From assembly GCF_022559585.1 (NCBI RefSeq), contig NZ_CP087114.1, positions 289,095-353,094 of the forward strand: DNA of 64,000 nucleotides, in the 5' to 3' direction. Source of the stretch: Bartonella machadoae. GTDB taxonomy: Bacteria > Pseudomonadota > Alphaproteobacteria > Rhizobiales > Rhizobiaceae. The notes beneath the pieces are model-generated. The model was not told where the DNA came from. It searched no databases and saw nothing but the letters and a program-made list of their open reading frames with translations. This document shows, piece after piece, positions 57,644 through 64,000 of this stretch (position 1 is the stretch's first letter; every line of letters begins with the position of its first letter). The position numbers and the translations under genes are program-made.

Positions 57644-58329
57644 TTGGGACCTCCTGTCATGGAGCCACCAAGAACAACACCACCGTGAACATGGGTTGCT
57701 CCTACATTGGTGCCGTTATGGGTCAAACCACTTGAATTCATGGCAACATTGCGAGCAGAATGAAGAGAGAGACTCTCATTGGAATGAAGTGAAACATCAC
57801 CACCAGCCTGCAAAGAGATGTTGCCCTTTGCATTGAAATTGATATCGCTTTGTGAAACAATTTTTATACCTTCTGGTGCGGTAAGTTCTAGCTTGCCACC
57901 ATCACCTTTAAGAGACACGCCATCCGCAATTGTGAGAATGAATTTTCCGCCTGATTTGATCTGCATGCTATAGCTGTTTTGTTCATCATCATATTCAAGG
58001 ATGGTGCCATCGGGATAAATTGTTCTATGAATATTGCCTTTATCGGCTGCTTGATTAGCATCGGTATGGATAGAACCAACAATCACCCCTTGCGCTAAAT
58101 CCCCTGATGATGCAACCACCACCACTTGTTCTCCAACATCCCGTCCTTCATAAGAGCATGTTTTACCGGCGCGGGCTTGGGTATCTGGAATCCAGTCACT
58201 GATAAGATTGCCGCTTTTTACCCGATAGCGTGCATTTTTATGGTCGACATGGCTAATTGTGCCCACCATAACCATATTTGCGAGACGTCTTTTTAAATCG
58301 GTGATGTCTTTATCGCGCCGCTCAAGCAT
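57640..58329 (-). CDS. Baseplate assembly protein V (tail spike)
   Basis: The membrane-piercing spike of the contractile tail, 229 residues from the ATG at 58329, which overlaps the preceding stop (ATGCTTGA). An N-terminal OB-fold (VMVGTISHVDHKNARYRVKS, WIPDTQARAGKTCSYEGRDV, VVVASSGDLAQGVIVGSIH) is followed by a beta-helical spike with GDVSLHSNESLSLHSARNVA. A His-rich tip (THNGTNVGATHVHGG) could bind iron, as in P2 gpV. The longer frame to 58362 is rejected. Confidence 0.92.
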   Translation of the reverse strand: MLERRDKDITDLKRRLANMVMVGTISHVDHKNARYRVKSGNLISDWIPDTQARAGKTCSYEGRDVGEQVVVVASSGDLAQGVIVGSIHTDANQAADKGNIHRTIYPDGTILEYDDEQNSYSMQIKSGGKFILTIADGVSLKGDGGKLELTAPEGIKIVSQSDINFNAKGNISLQAGGDVSLHSNESLSLHSARNVAMNSSGLTHNGTNVGATHVHGGVVLGGSMTGGPN

Positions 58330-58858
58330 GGGGGACCTCGATTTTATGATATTTGTCTTCATTGCCCACGCCTGTTTGTGGTGTAATCCTCAAGAAAGGT
58401 TCAATAGGTTTTGCGCTTGCACCATCTTCTTGTGTTTCAGGGGAGGGGATATTGGTCACATAAGTGACCTCAAAGGTTAAAATTGCCCCATGGAGTGCTA
58501 GAGCACCATTATCGCCAAAGGCAAAAGCGATATTTTGCAGGTGGCATGTTTCTACGGTGTTATTGAGATTGGGATTGGCGTAGAAGATCTCTTCAACTTC
58601 CCATGCTAATTGGTCGACAAAACGCGCACCATCTTCTTGTGTCGCATAACATTCAACATCTACGGTTAAGACACGCCGCCTTACTGCATTATCATAGCCA
58701 TCTTCAATTGTTTCGCTTTGTGTTGAGATATTAATTGCCGGTGTGTTCTCAGCGGAAAAGTTGAAATCACGCATATTAAACACATTGTCACCAGCCGTTG
58801 TCTTTGCTGCTTTGATCAATGCAACAAAGCTTTCTCTTATCGTCTCTCTCGGATGCAT
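58322..58858 (-). CDS. Putative phage tail terminator/completion protein
   Basis: A 178-residue protein at the head-tail border, directly before gpV. The pattern ETIRESFVALIKAAKTTAGD, RRRVLTVDVECYATQEDGAR and ALHGAILTFEVTYVTNI resembles tail terminator proteins (helix, then paired strands). The C-terminus is Pro/Glu-rich. Function is inferred from position and pattern rather than a clear family signature. Confidence 0.6.
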   Translation of the reverse strand: MHPRETIRESFVALIKAAKTTAGDNVFNMRDFNFSAENTPAINISTQSETIEDGYDNAVRRRVLTVDVECYATQEDGARFVDQLAWEVEEIFYANPNLNNTVETCHLQNIAFAFGDNGALALHGAILTFEVTYVTNIPSPETQEDGASAKPIEPFLRITPQTGVGNEDKYHKIEVPHA

Positions 58859-58917
58859 AAAAGTTCCTGTTTAATTGATGCCATTTTTATTTTAAAAATG
58901 GTTGACTAGGATTAATA

Positions 58918-59190
58918 ATGATACTATTATCGGTTATGAACAATAAAGTTGAAAAAATAATCAGCTTGATGAAAGCCTCACCAAAGAACATCAAGTTTTC
59001 AGATTTGTTAGCTGTGTGTGTGCATTTTTTTGGAGAACCGCGGAACAATGGTACAAGTCACTTTGTTTTTAAAACGCCGTGGCTTGGGGACCCCCGTGTG
59101 AATATTCAAAAAGATACTGGCAACAAAGCAAAAGCTTATCAGGTCAAGCAAGTCTTACAAGCGATAGAAAGGATAAAACATGAACAATAA
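58918..59190 (+). CDS. hicA: HicA-like toxin
   Basis: A small dsRBD-fold mRNA interferase of the HicA type. KIISLMKASPKNIKFSDLLA, VHFFGEPRNNGTSHFVF with the catalytic-type histidine, and PRVNIQKDTGNKAKAYQVKQ are visible. The ATG at 58918 has AGGA upstream; the ATG at 58936 is an alternative, and a TTGACT/TATTAT pair (58903-58931) would even make it leaderless. It overlaps hicB by 11 bases. Plus strand, opposite to the morphogenesis genes. Confidence 0.85.
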   Translation: MILLSVMNNKVEKIISLMKASPKNIKFSDLLAVCVHFFGEPRNNGTSHFVFKTPWLGDPRVNIQKDTGNKAKAYQVKQVLQAIERIKHEQ

Positions 59191-59497
59191 TCATTATACA
59201 TATCGTGTTTTGTGGTCGCAAGAAGATAAGGAATATGTTGGTTTGTGTGCAGAATTCCCATCCCTTTCATGGTTAGATGTTCAAGCAGAGAAAGCTTTAA
59301 AAGGTATTATGGATCTCGTTTCAGAAGTTATTGAGGACATGCAACACAATGGAGAAGAAATTCCTGTGCCTTTGTCACATGGTAAATATAGTGGTAAGTT
59401 CCAATTAAGAATACCACCAGAACTCCATAGGAAGCTCGCAATTCAAGCTGCTGAAAATGGTGTAAGTTTAAACAGATATATTTCCTCTAAACTTTAA
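59180..59497 (+). CDS. hicB: HicB-like antitoxin
   Basis: A 105-residue antitoxin with an RNase H-like degenerate N-domain (YRVLWSQEDKEYVGLCAEFP, SLSWLDVQAEKALKGIMDLV) and a C-terminal ribbon-helix-helix domain (LRIPPELHRKLAIQAAENGV, SLNRYI) that binds the operon promoter. It is intact and overlaps hicA. Confidence 0.92.
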   Translation: MNNNHYTYRVLWSQEDKEYVGLCAEFPSLSWLDVQAEKALKGIMDLVSEVIEDMQHNGEEIPVPLSHGKYSGKFQLRIPPELHRKLAIQAAENGVSLNRYISSKL

Positions 59498-59535
59498 AAT
59501 TTTAATCTATATACACTAAAAGAAAAGTTAAGTTT

Positions 59536-59682
59536 ATGAAAACCTCTCAATTAAAACAAATGCCGGTGTTTAAGACAGATGAAGAAGCAGAAAACTTTGT
59601 TGATACTGCTGATCTCACGGATTATGACTTAACTGGTTTTAAACCCGTTCATTTTGAATTTTTACCTAAAGAAGCCTCTTAA
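59536..59682 (+). CDS. CopG-type antitoxin, orphan
   Basis: A 48-residue frame missed by length cut-offs. KQMPVFKTDEEAENFVDTAD and LTDYDLTGFKPVHFEFLP match short CopG/BrnA-like antitoxins of type II systems. It starts 39 bases after hicB behind a weak AAAAGTTAAG site and is followed by a strong terminator. No cognate BrnT-like toxin is adjacent, so it is either an orphan or a third cistron of the hic operon. Confidence 0.6.
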   Translation: MKTSQLKQMPVFKTDEEAENFVDTADLTDYDLTGFKPVHFEFLPKEAS

Positions 59683-59685
59683 CCA

Positions 59686-59718
59686 CCTCCCCATTTTTGA
59701 GAACGGGGAGGGATATAT
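59686..59718 (+). terminator. Terminator of the hicAB-copG unit
   Basis: CCTCCCC (59686-59692) pairs perfectly with GGGGAGG (59705-59711), followed by GATATATTTTT. Confidence 0.8.
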
Positions 59719-59724
59719 TTTTAC

Positions 59725-60003
59725 TTAGGCAACCTTTTTAATAGGGTTTTCCAAATTCGGCTGGTAAGCTTTTAAAAAAGGATCTATCGTTGCGGGAAAC
59801 TCTGAAGCTCCAAAATCTGTAAGAACTGCTAGAATCTTTGTAATATTTGGCACGTCATCTTGAAGTTTCAAAATCAAAGCTTTTTCTACAATGCCCATAA
59901 CCTCAACCAGTGCCTTACAATCTTTATCTCCAATGCCTTTATGGTTAGAAAATTGAGACAACGCTATCCACAAATCACATAAAAAATTGGTATCTACTTT
60001 CAT
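59725..60003 (-). CDS. Hypothetical prophage protein downstream of the antirepressor
   Basis: A 92-residue acidic-to-neutral helical protein starting at ATG 60003, which overlaps the antirepressor stop by ATGA and is preceded by GGAGG. KVDTNFLCDLWIALSQFSNH and VMGIVEKALILKLQDDVPNI show no known motif. Strict coupling to the antirepressor suggests a joint function, for example in lysogeny control. Confidence 0.65.
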   Translation of the reverse strand: MKVDTNFLCDLWIALSQFSNHKGIGDKDCKALVEVMGIVEKALILKLQDDVPNITKILAVLTDFGASEFPATIDPFLKAYQPNLENPIKKVA

Positions 60004-60743
60004 TGTACACCTCCATGGATTTGTTCTCTTAAGCAAGCCAATCCTCTAGATGTGATTTTTGTTGAAGGGAGCACCTTTTCTGTACCATCCGGTCTTTGAA
60101 TAGTAATAGCAGGGCAATCCATCAAACCTTTTTTGATTTTATCTTGATAAGGTAATAAAGGAGCACTCGGAGCCCGTCGATAGACCCAATCATGTTTACG
60201 CAAATAATCGGTTAAGTCCTTTGGTCGTATTTCTAACATTTTTGCAGATTCAATAAGACCAAACAGACCATCAGAGCGTTTCAAGCCATCAAGTGCCTTG
60301 GCTTTAGGCTCTAACTCGGCAATCACATGGTCTTTCTGCTCGATTTGGCTTTGTAAGTGATTCAAGAAACCAATCATTGCTTGTGGACTTGAATAATCAA
60401 TCTGTGGTGTTGCTACTTGCTTTGCAAGTTTTTCACACTCAATAAAGTACAAACGAGCTTCTCTACCTTTCTTATTGTTCTCAAGCATAGAAAGTTCTTT
60501 TGCGACACTTAGAGTCAAATGATAATCTTTACGATTATGTCCTCCCCTGCCTTTGCTTCCCAAAATTGGGAAGCAAACAAAGTCTTGATTTTCTACTAAA
60601 TTATATTTGTTGATACGTTCAGTAATCCAATCCGCAAACTTTTTACCTACTTCCAAAAACGCATGTAACTCACGTGCATTTACTGTCTGAACAATATCAC
60701 CATTAATAGTGGTTTGATGTATGTCTATTAAATATTGTACCAT
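60000..60743 (-). CDS. Phage antirepressor (AntA and KilAC domains)
   Basis: A 247-residue antirepressor. The N-terminal AntA/AntB domain (TVNARELHAFLEVGKKFADW, ENQDFVCFPILGSKGRGGHN, TLSVAKELSMLENN) is followed by a Gln/Glu coiled linker and the C-terminal KilAC DNA-binding domain (ESAKMLEIRPKDLTDYLRKH, KITSRGLACLREQI). Such proteins inactivate the phage repressor and trigger lytic growth. AGGAG (60751-60755 on the plus strand as CTCCT) serves the ATG at 60743. It sits oddly between head and tail genes and has its own promoter and a long structured leader. Confidence 0.92.
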   Translation of the reverse strand: MVQYLIDIHQTTINGDIVQTVNARELHAFLEVGKKFADWITERINKYNLVENQDFVCFPILGSKGRGGHNRKDYHLTLSVAKELSMLENNKKGREARLYFIECEKLAKQVATPQIDYSSPQAMIGFLNHLQSQIEQKDHVIAELEPKAKALDGLKRSDGLFGLIESAKMLEIRPKDLTDYLRKHDWVYRRAPSAPLLPYQDKIKKGLMDCPAITIQRPDGTEKVLPSTKITSRGLACLREQIHGGVQ

Positions 60744-60984
60744 GATTTGGCTCCTGTGTAATTAGACGTTTGTTAATGACACTCTAAAAGAATGCCGGGC
60801 GCTAACAAACACGGTACACAGTCCGTCGTTATGCTTTCCCCGCAAGGGTATTGTATAGCATAACTACACCCGACAAGCCATTATATGCGTGCAACATATA
60901 ACGAGTCAAAGCTTTTAATTGGCGGAGAAAAGATTGTTTCGGCAATCCATCCGCTGTGTATTTAAGGTGTTTGTTAGGCACCTG
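60744..60984 (-). ncRNA. Structured leader of the antirepressor, candidate C4-type antisense RNA
   Basis: About 240 nt transcribed from the promoter at 60990-61017. Pairings (plus coordinates): AGGTG/CACCT (60965-60969/60979-60983), GCGGA/TCCGC with an inner GATTG/CAATC (60922-60954), TTATATG/CATATAA (60881-60901), GTTATGC/GCATAAC (60828-60864), and a longer stem of 60793-60801 with 60867-60875 (9 bp including G-U). CTAACAAACAC at 60802-60812 is the exact inverted complement of 60967-60977, and a near-copy of the latter (CGTTTGTTAA, 60767-60776) lies just upstream of the ribosome-binding site. Such competing sites before an ant gene define the C4 system of phages P1/P7. Family membership is inferred. 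Confidence 0.6.
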
Positions 60985-60989
60985 ATTCG

Positions 60990-61017
60990 ATTATTCATAT
61001 TCCCATAATCTTGTCAA
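60990..61017 (-). promoter_or_regulatory. Sigma70-type promoter of the antirepressor leader
   Basis: On the minus strand TTGACA (61017-61012), a 16-base spacer and AATAAT (60995-60990) come close to consensus. The start of transcription is expected near 60984. Confidence 0.7.
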
Positions 61018-61057
61018 GCAGTAATATAAGATTTTTTAAAAATGATAAGAGGGTTCT

Positions 61058-61408
61058 TTATTTTACCTCCCTTAAAATAAGCTTATACATACCGGATTCA
61101 GAGGCTTGGACATCTGTGACAATGAAGCGCTCTTGAGTTGTCTCTTCAGTGTTTTCAGGGGCGAGCACCACGACATTATCCTCAGCTTTTGGTGGCAATC
61201 CGCCAATATCATTGATACAAAGATCAAGTTCTTTTCTTGGAATTGTTGTTGGTATTCTACCACCAGCATCCGATTCCGAATGTTTGATGCCGTAAATTGC
61301 TGTAATCCGAAAAGATTGTTGATTGTCCTTTCGCGTATAGATGACGGGCTGCCCAAAGGTGTTGCGTACCTCTTTTACCATTTTGTTAAGCAGCCCGTGC
61401 CATAGCAT
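61058..61408 (-). CDS. Phage head-tail attachment protein (lambda FII-like)
   Basis: A 116-residue protein that probably joins head and tail. The ATG at 61408 lies one base after the capsid stop and follows GGAGGG; the open frame to 61423 is inside the capsid gene. Landmarks are WHGLLNKMVKEVRNTFGQPV and IYTRKDNQQSFRITAIYGIK, with an Ile/Arg-rich end (SGMYKLILREVK). It has the length and position of lambda-FII-type proteins; the assignment rests partly on context. Confidence 0.72.
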   Translation of the reverse strand: MLWHGLLNKMVKEVRNTFGQPVIYTRKDNQQSFRITAIYGIKHSESDAGGRIPTTIPRKELDLCINDIGGLPPKAEDNVVVLAPENTEETTQERFIVTDVQASESGMYKLILREVK

Positions 61409-61409
61409 G

Positions 61410-62486
61410 TTATTTCCCTCCAATGACGGCTTTGAACAGCATTTCAGGACGTGTGCAAATGTAAAGCGGATAGCTGTAAACTTCAGGCTTTACCCATGCA
61501 TTACGGTCATGATCGACGATTAGCATCGTGTAGAGAGGTTTTCCCACCGTGTTGGCAAAATCTAAGCTTTCACCAGGTGCAAAGGTTTTCTGGAATACAC
61601 CAGGCGCATTAACAGGAAAGAATTGACATTCATCAGGCTTAATTCCTATCGCACGCTTTGTTCCAGCCTTTGCACTCACATTATAGTTATGAATACTGCG
61701 ATAATTGATAAAGGTCACACCCGCAAAGTCAAAACTACCAAAGCTCCCTGAGCCAAGAGCACTTGGTGTTGCAACGCCTCCTGCGCTATTGAGTGTCTGA
61801 GCTAAGGCTGTGTTTAAATAGGTTTCACGAATGGTTTTATGGTTTTTTAGTTTGGAAAAGAATTCATTCCCACAAAGTCCAATAATCCGTGAACGGTCAG
61901 AGAATGCTCCTTTTGAAGCTTCAATCATTCGCATAATGACCTGATCAACATTATCAGCAACATTGGTTGTTTCATTCTCCAGTTTAAAGTCAATTGGCTT
62001 TGGTGGGGTAATTTCCCATTCCTTATACCAATCGACAATCACCGAACCATCAGCATCAAGGACAACACCTTGAACAGCACCAAGCTGCATGTTTTCCCAT
62101 GTCAATTCGATTTCAGAAATCAGTTTCTTTTGTTTTCTGGCAATATATTTCATTGCCGTCTCTAACTGATCTTCTGTGCCAAATTCACGCCGGTTTTGGA
62201 TTTCTTCTGATTTCACAGTATCACTTTTGGCAATACGGGTTGTTTTGAAAAACCGAAGATTACGACTGTCTCTGTCACCTTCTGCTAAAGGGGCTCCGCG
62301 TTCGCTGGTTTGAATAAGCGAAAATGTATTATCACGCCGTTCAATACCAACCACTGTGGTGCTGGTTTCAACTTCTTCAAAAAGATTGAGAGAGCTTACA
62401 AGACCCGGTTGAAACTCATAGTTTTCAATGGCTTTCATCATTGTAATGCTTGAGAAAGCATCATGTTTAAAAAAATTCATATCCAT
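61410..62486 (-). CDS. Phage major capsid protein (lambda gpE-like)
   Basis: HK97-fold major capsid protein of the lambda gpE family, 358 residues. Landmarks are FEEVETSTTVVGIERRDNTF, LIQTSERGAPLAEGDRDSRN, FGTEDQLETAMKYIARKQKK, LTWENMQLGAVQGVVLDADG and YPLYICTRPEMLFKAVIG. It follows the decoration protein, the same order as lambda D-E. Confidence 0.95.
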   Translation of the reverse strand: MDMNFFKHDAFSSITMMKAIENYEFQPGLVSSLNLFEEVETSTTVVGIERRDNTFSLIQTSERGAPLAEGDRDSRNLRFFKTTRIAKSDTVKSEEIQNRREFGTEDQLETAMKYIARKQKKLISEIELTWENMQLGAVQGVVLDADGSVIVDWYKEWEITPPKPIDFKLENETTNVADNVDQVIMRMIEASKGAFSDRSRIIGLCGNEFFSKLKNHKTIRETYLNTALAQTLNSAGGVATPSALGSGSFGSFDFAGVTFINYRSIHNYNVSAKAGTKRAIGIKPDECQFFPVNAPGVFQKTFAPGESLDFANTVGKPLYTMLIVDHDRNAWVKPEVYSYPLYICTRPEMLFKAVIGGK

Positions 62487-62498
62487 GTGCGTATTCTC

Positions 62499-62867
62499 CT
62501 ATCGCAACAGAATTTTATTGTTGTCTTCTAAAGACTGGATAGCTGCCATTTTTTCTTGCTCCAGTATTGCATCGGGCCATATCAGTTCCGAAGCTTTTAC
62601 AGTACTCAAACGCGCTGTAATGACGGCACGTTGTTCTTCACCTGTTGCATCAACAGTGGCATAAGAAATCCCTGCGGGCACCGCACTGCCATCAGATGCT
62701 GCCGGATTAAGAGGGACATATTTTCCCGTTTTTGTTATCTTTCCCATGACAGTCCCAGCCTCAATGAAGGCTCCTGATGCAAACACCACTTGTTCATTTG
62801 ACATGTCAGGGTCGTAGCGCCCAAGATAAGCGCCATTGCGAACATCTTCATAAATAATATGACTCAT
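62499..62867 (-). CDS. Phage head decoration protein (lambda gpD-like)
   Basis: A 122-residue capsid-stabilising trimer protein. From the ATG at 62867 (GGAAGG upstream, ATGA overlap with the previous gene) it reads MSHIIYEDVRNGAYLGRYDP, VFASGAFIEAGTVMGKITKT, AVPAGISYATVDATGEEQRA and VITARLSTVKASELIW, typical of the HDPD family. Confidence 0.9.
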   Translation of the reverse strand: MSHIIYEDVRNGAYLGRYDPDMSNEQVVFASGAFIEAGTVMGKITKTGKYVPLNPAASDGSAVPAGISYATVDATGEEQRAVITARLSTVKASELIWPDAILEQEKMAAIQSLEDNNKILLR

Positions 62868-63298
62868 TTTATTGCCTTCCAAATTGATTGCCATTTTGCA
62901 TGAATTTTTGCCTTGCTTTCTCCATCAGTATGAGGAACATAAGGCGATAGTTTTAAAGAGGCGCTTTGCGAGCTAGCCTCCGTCAAGACGCACTGGCGTG
63001 CTTTCTCGATACTCATACCGTTTTGAATAGCCTTTGCGGCATCAAAAGAAACCCCTAAGCGCTTTGCTTGCCTTTCAAGGGTTGTCAGTGCTTGAGCGCG
63101 CTTTCTTTCTTGTTCAAGGATGGCTTTTAGGTTTTCGCGTTTGTCCTCATTGTCTTCATCCTCCTCTTCGTCTTCGTTGTCGTCAAAGATTTCGGCGTTT
63201 TTATCGCTGTTGTGATCATTTTCATCCTCTTCTTCATCGCGGATGTCGACAATCTCTTCATCTTCTTCTTGTTGGGCGCGGTATTGTGTGCGTGCCAT
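62864..63298 (-). CDS. Putative scaffold / protease C-terminal-like protein
   Basis: A 144-residue protein in a frame different from the S49 gene, overlapping its last 172 bases. Residues 9-55 are extremely acidic (EEDEEIVDIRDEEEDENDHN and similar). The second half (LKAILEQERKRAQALTTLER, LGVSFDAAKAIQNGMSIEKA) resembles the region that follows the protease domain in many phage SppA-like proteases. Either it is a separate scaffold like lambda Nu3, or it is joined to the protease by frameshifting. The ATG at 63298 has a weak ribosome-binding site. Confidence 0.65.
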   Translation of the reverse strand: MARTQYRAQQEEDEEIVDIRDEEEDENDHNSDKNAEIFDDNEDEEEDEDNEDKRENLKAILEQERKRAQALTTLERQAKRLGVSFDAAKAIQNGMSIEKARQCVLTEASSQSASLKLSPYVPHTDGESKAKIHAKWQSIWKAIK

Positions 63299-64000
63299 GT
63301 GTTTTGTCCTTCTTTTGCTGTTACAGTTGGGGTTTGTGAGATGAAATCCGTTAAGGATTCCAAAGCTTGCGCAAGCGTGCCTTGCGCATCTGCTAATCCA
63401 AGCGTGATAGCTTGGATGCCTATAAAAGTTTCTGCCTGTGTGTCACGAATTGCGTCCGCATTCATTGGTCTGTTTTGTGCTACCCAATCGACAAACATCT
63501 CGTAGAGCAGGGCGCAATCTGCTTGCATTTTGTTAAGCGCAATATCAGCCAATGGCTCGTGAGGATTACCATGAACCTTGTGATCACCTTCAAAGACAAA
63601 GGTCCATTTAAACCCTTGTTTTTCATCTGCGCTTGATTGGTCAAGATGCGCACAAACCACCCCAATTGAGCCGACAACGCCTGTGCGAGCTACCCAGATT
63701 TGCGAAGCAGAACAGGCAATGGCATAAGCAGCAGAACAGGCAAACTCATTGGCATGCGCCCAAATTGGTTTTTGATGCTGTTTTGAGAGTGCTTGGAATT
63801 CTTCAACCAAATCAAACACTCCGCCGGCTTCTCCACCACCACTGTCAATATCGAGCAAAACAGCTCGGACATCAGGCTGTTTAATGGCTTCACGAAAAGA
63901 GGCGCTTAAGCCTTCATAAGAGGTTAATCCTGAAAGGGCACCAAGCCATGCACCGCGGCGCACCAGTGTGCCATGAACCGGTAGGATGGCAACATTATTG
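63127..64000 (-). CDS. S49-family head maturation protease (5' end outside window)
   Basis: Phage SppA/ClpP-like serine protease (lambda gpC type) that processes the prohead. The frame is open to the window edge (VAILPVHGTLVRRG), so the start lies beyond 64,000. The core is visible: LLDIDSGGGEAGGVFDLVEE, IWAHANEFACSAAYAIACSA with the nucleophile Ser, ARTGVVGSIGVVCAHLDQS and LGLADAQGTLAQALESL. After HAHNTAPNK the C-terminus becomes a Lys/Met/Thr-rich string (KKKMKRLSTSAMKKRMKM), which is the shadow of the acidic frame of the next gene, suggesting the real product ends or shifts frame there. Confidence 0.88.
   Translation of the reverse strand, partial: NNVAILPVHGTLVRRGAWLGALSGLTSYEGLSASFREAIKQPDVRAVLLDIDSGGGEAGGVFDLVEEFQALSKQHQKPIWAHANEFACSAAYAIACSASQIWVARTGVVGSIGVVCAHLDQSSADEKQGFKWTFVFEGDHKVHGNPHEPLADIALNKMQADCALLYEMFVDWVAQNRPMNADAIRDTQAETFIGIQAITLGLADAQGTLAQALESLTDFISQTPTVTAKEGQNTWHAHNTAPNKKKMKRLSTSAMKKRMKMITTAIKTPKSLTTTKTKRRMKTMRTNAKT

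Noticed and set aside
60781..60985. tRNA gene in the antirepressor leader
   Set aside because: The stems do not make a cloverleaf: there is no T-loop GTTCGAATC or CCA-type acceptor, and the pairings fit a leader RNA better.
63034..63339. Plus-strand ORF rich in Cys/Arg/Leu opposite the protease
   Set aside because: Antisense image of the acidic repeat-like stretch; no start signal or family.

Overview
The window looks like a chromosomal segment of a Bartonella-type alphaproteobacterium. The evidence is AT-rich DNA, a tandem family of Omp25/Pap31-like hemin-binding outer-membrane proteins, Rhizobiales-style gene pairs (pmbA / inositol monophosphatase / DUF4170 / waaA / lpxK, the long Dcd, DUF2093 next to mutL) and a heavily eroded prophage. 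Species cannot be fixed from the sequence alone.

Positions 1-38,600 are mostly core chromosome. First comes the end of the phosphate-uptake operon (pstA-pstB-phoU), then a SleB-like lipoprotein hydrolase, an M29 aminopeptidase, mutM, an M20 dipeptidase and an RNase D-like exonuclease. From 9.6 to 15.9 kb lies an array of five hbp paralogues: four intact and one pseudogene. They share signal peptides, the C-terminal porin signature and a conserved element just upstream. The last paralogue carries ten 12-residue Pro/Ala repeats and a His/Gly/Ser-rich stretch. Next are ileS, a lipoprotein, tadA, an rluB-type pseudouridine synthase, rsmD, a split transketolase whose C-terminal gene is frameshifted, lldD, dcd, mutL, DUF2093, the lpxK/waaA lipid A-Kdo genes, DUF4170, an inositol-monophosphatase-family protein, pmbA, a SRPBCC protein and an EVE-domain protein. 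Several gene-poor gaps of 0.6-1.3 kb separate these blocks, as is usual in reductively evolving genomes.

Positions 39,250-43,450 form a decayed junction. It holds a truncated two-partner secretion transporter, a degenerate copy of a prophage hexapeptide-repeat gene, and a P4-satellite-like set (tyrosine integrase, AlpA-like regulator, Toprim primase, DUF3987 protein) in which at least three of the four genes are disrupted.

From 43,600 to the right edge lies a mosaic prophage read almost entirely on the minus strand. It has a lambda-type head (S49 protease, decoration protein, major capsid protein, head-tail protein), a P2-type contractile tail (V, W, J, I, fibre, FI sheath, FII tube, E/E', T, U, X, D), a lysozyme and an adenine methylase. 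Plus-strand toxin-antitoxin modules sit at the junctions: a HigBA with a broken toxin, an intact HigBA, HicAB and an orphan CopG-type antitoxin. Portal and terminase must lie beyond 64 kb.

The most unusual signal is the roughly 240-nt leader of the antirepressor gene (60,744-61,017). It has a strong promoter, several stem-loops and mutually complementary segments, one close to the ribosome-binding site. This is the architecture of a C4-type antisense RNA. Many prophage genes carry one- or two-base indels, some in homopolymers, so real decay and sequencing error should be separated with raw reads.
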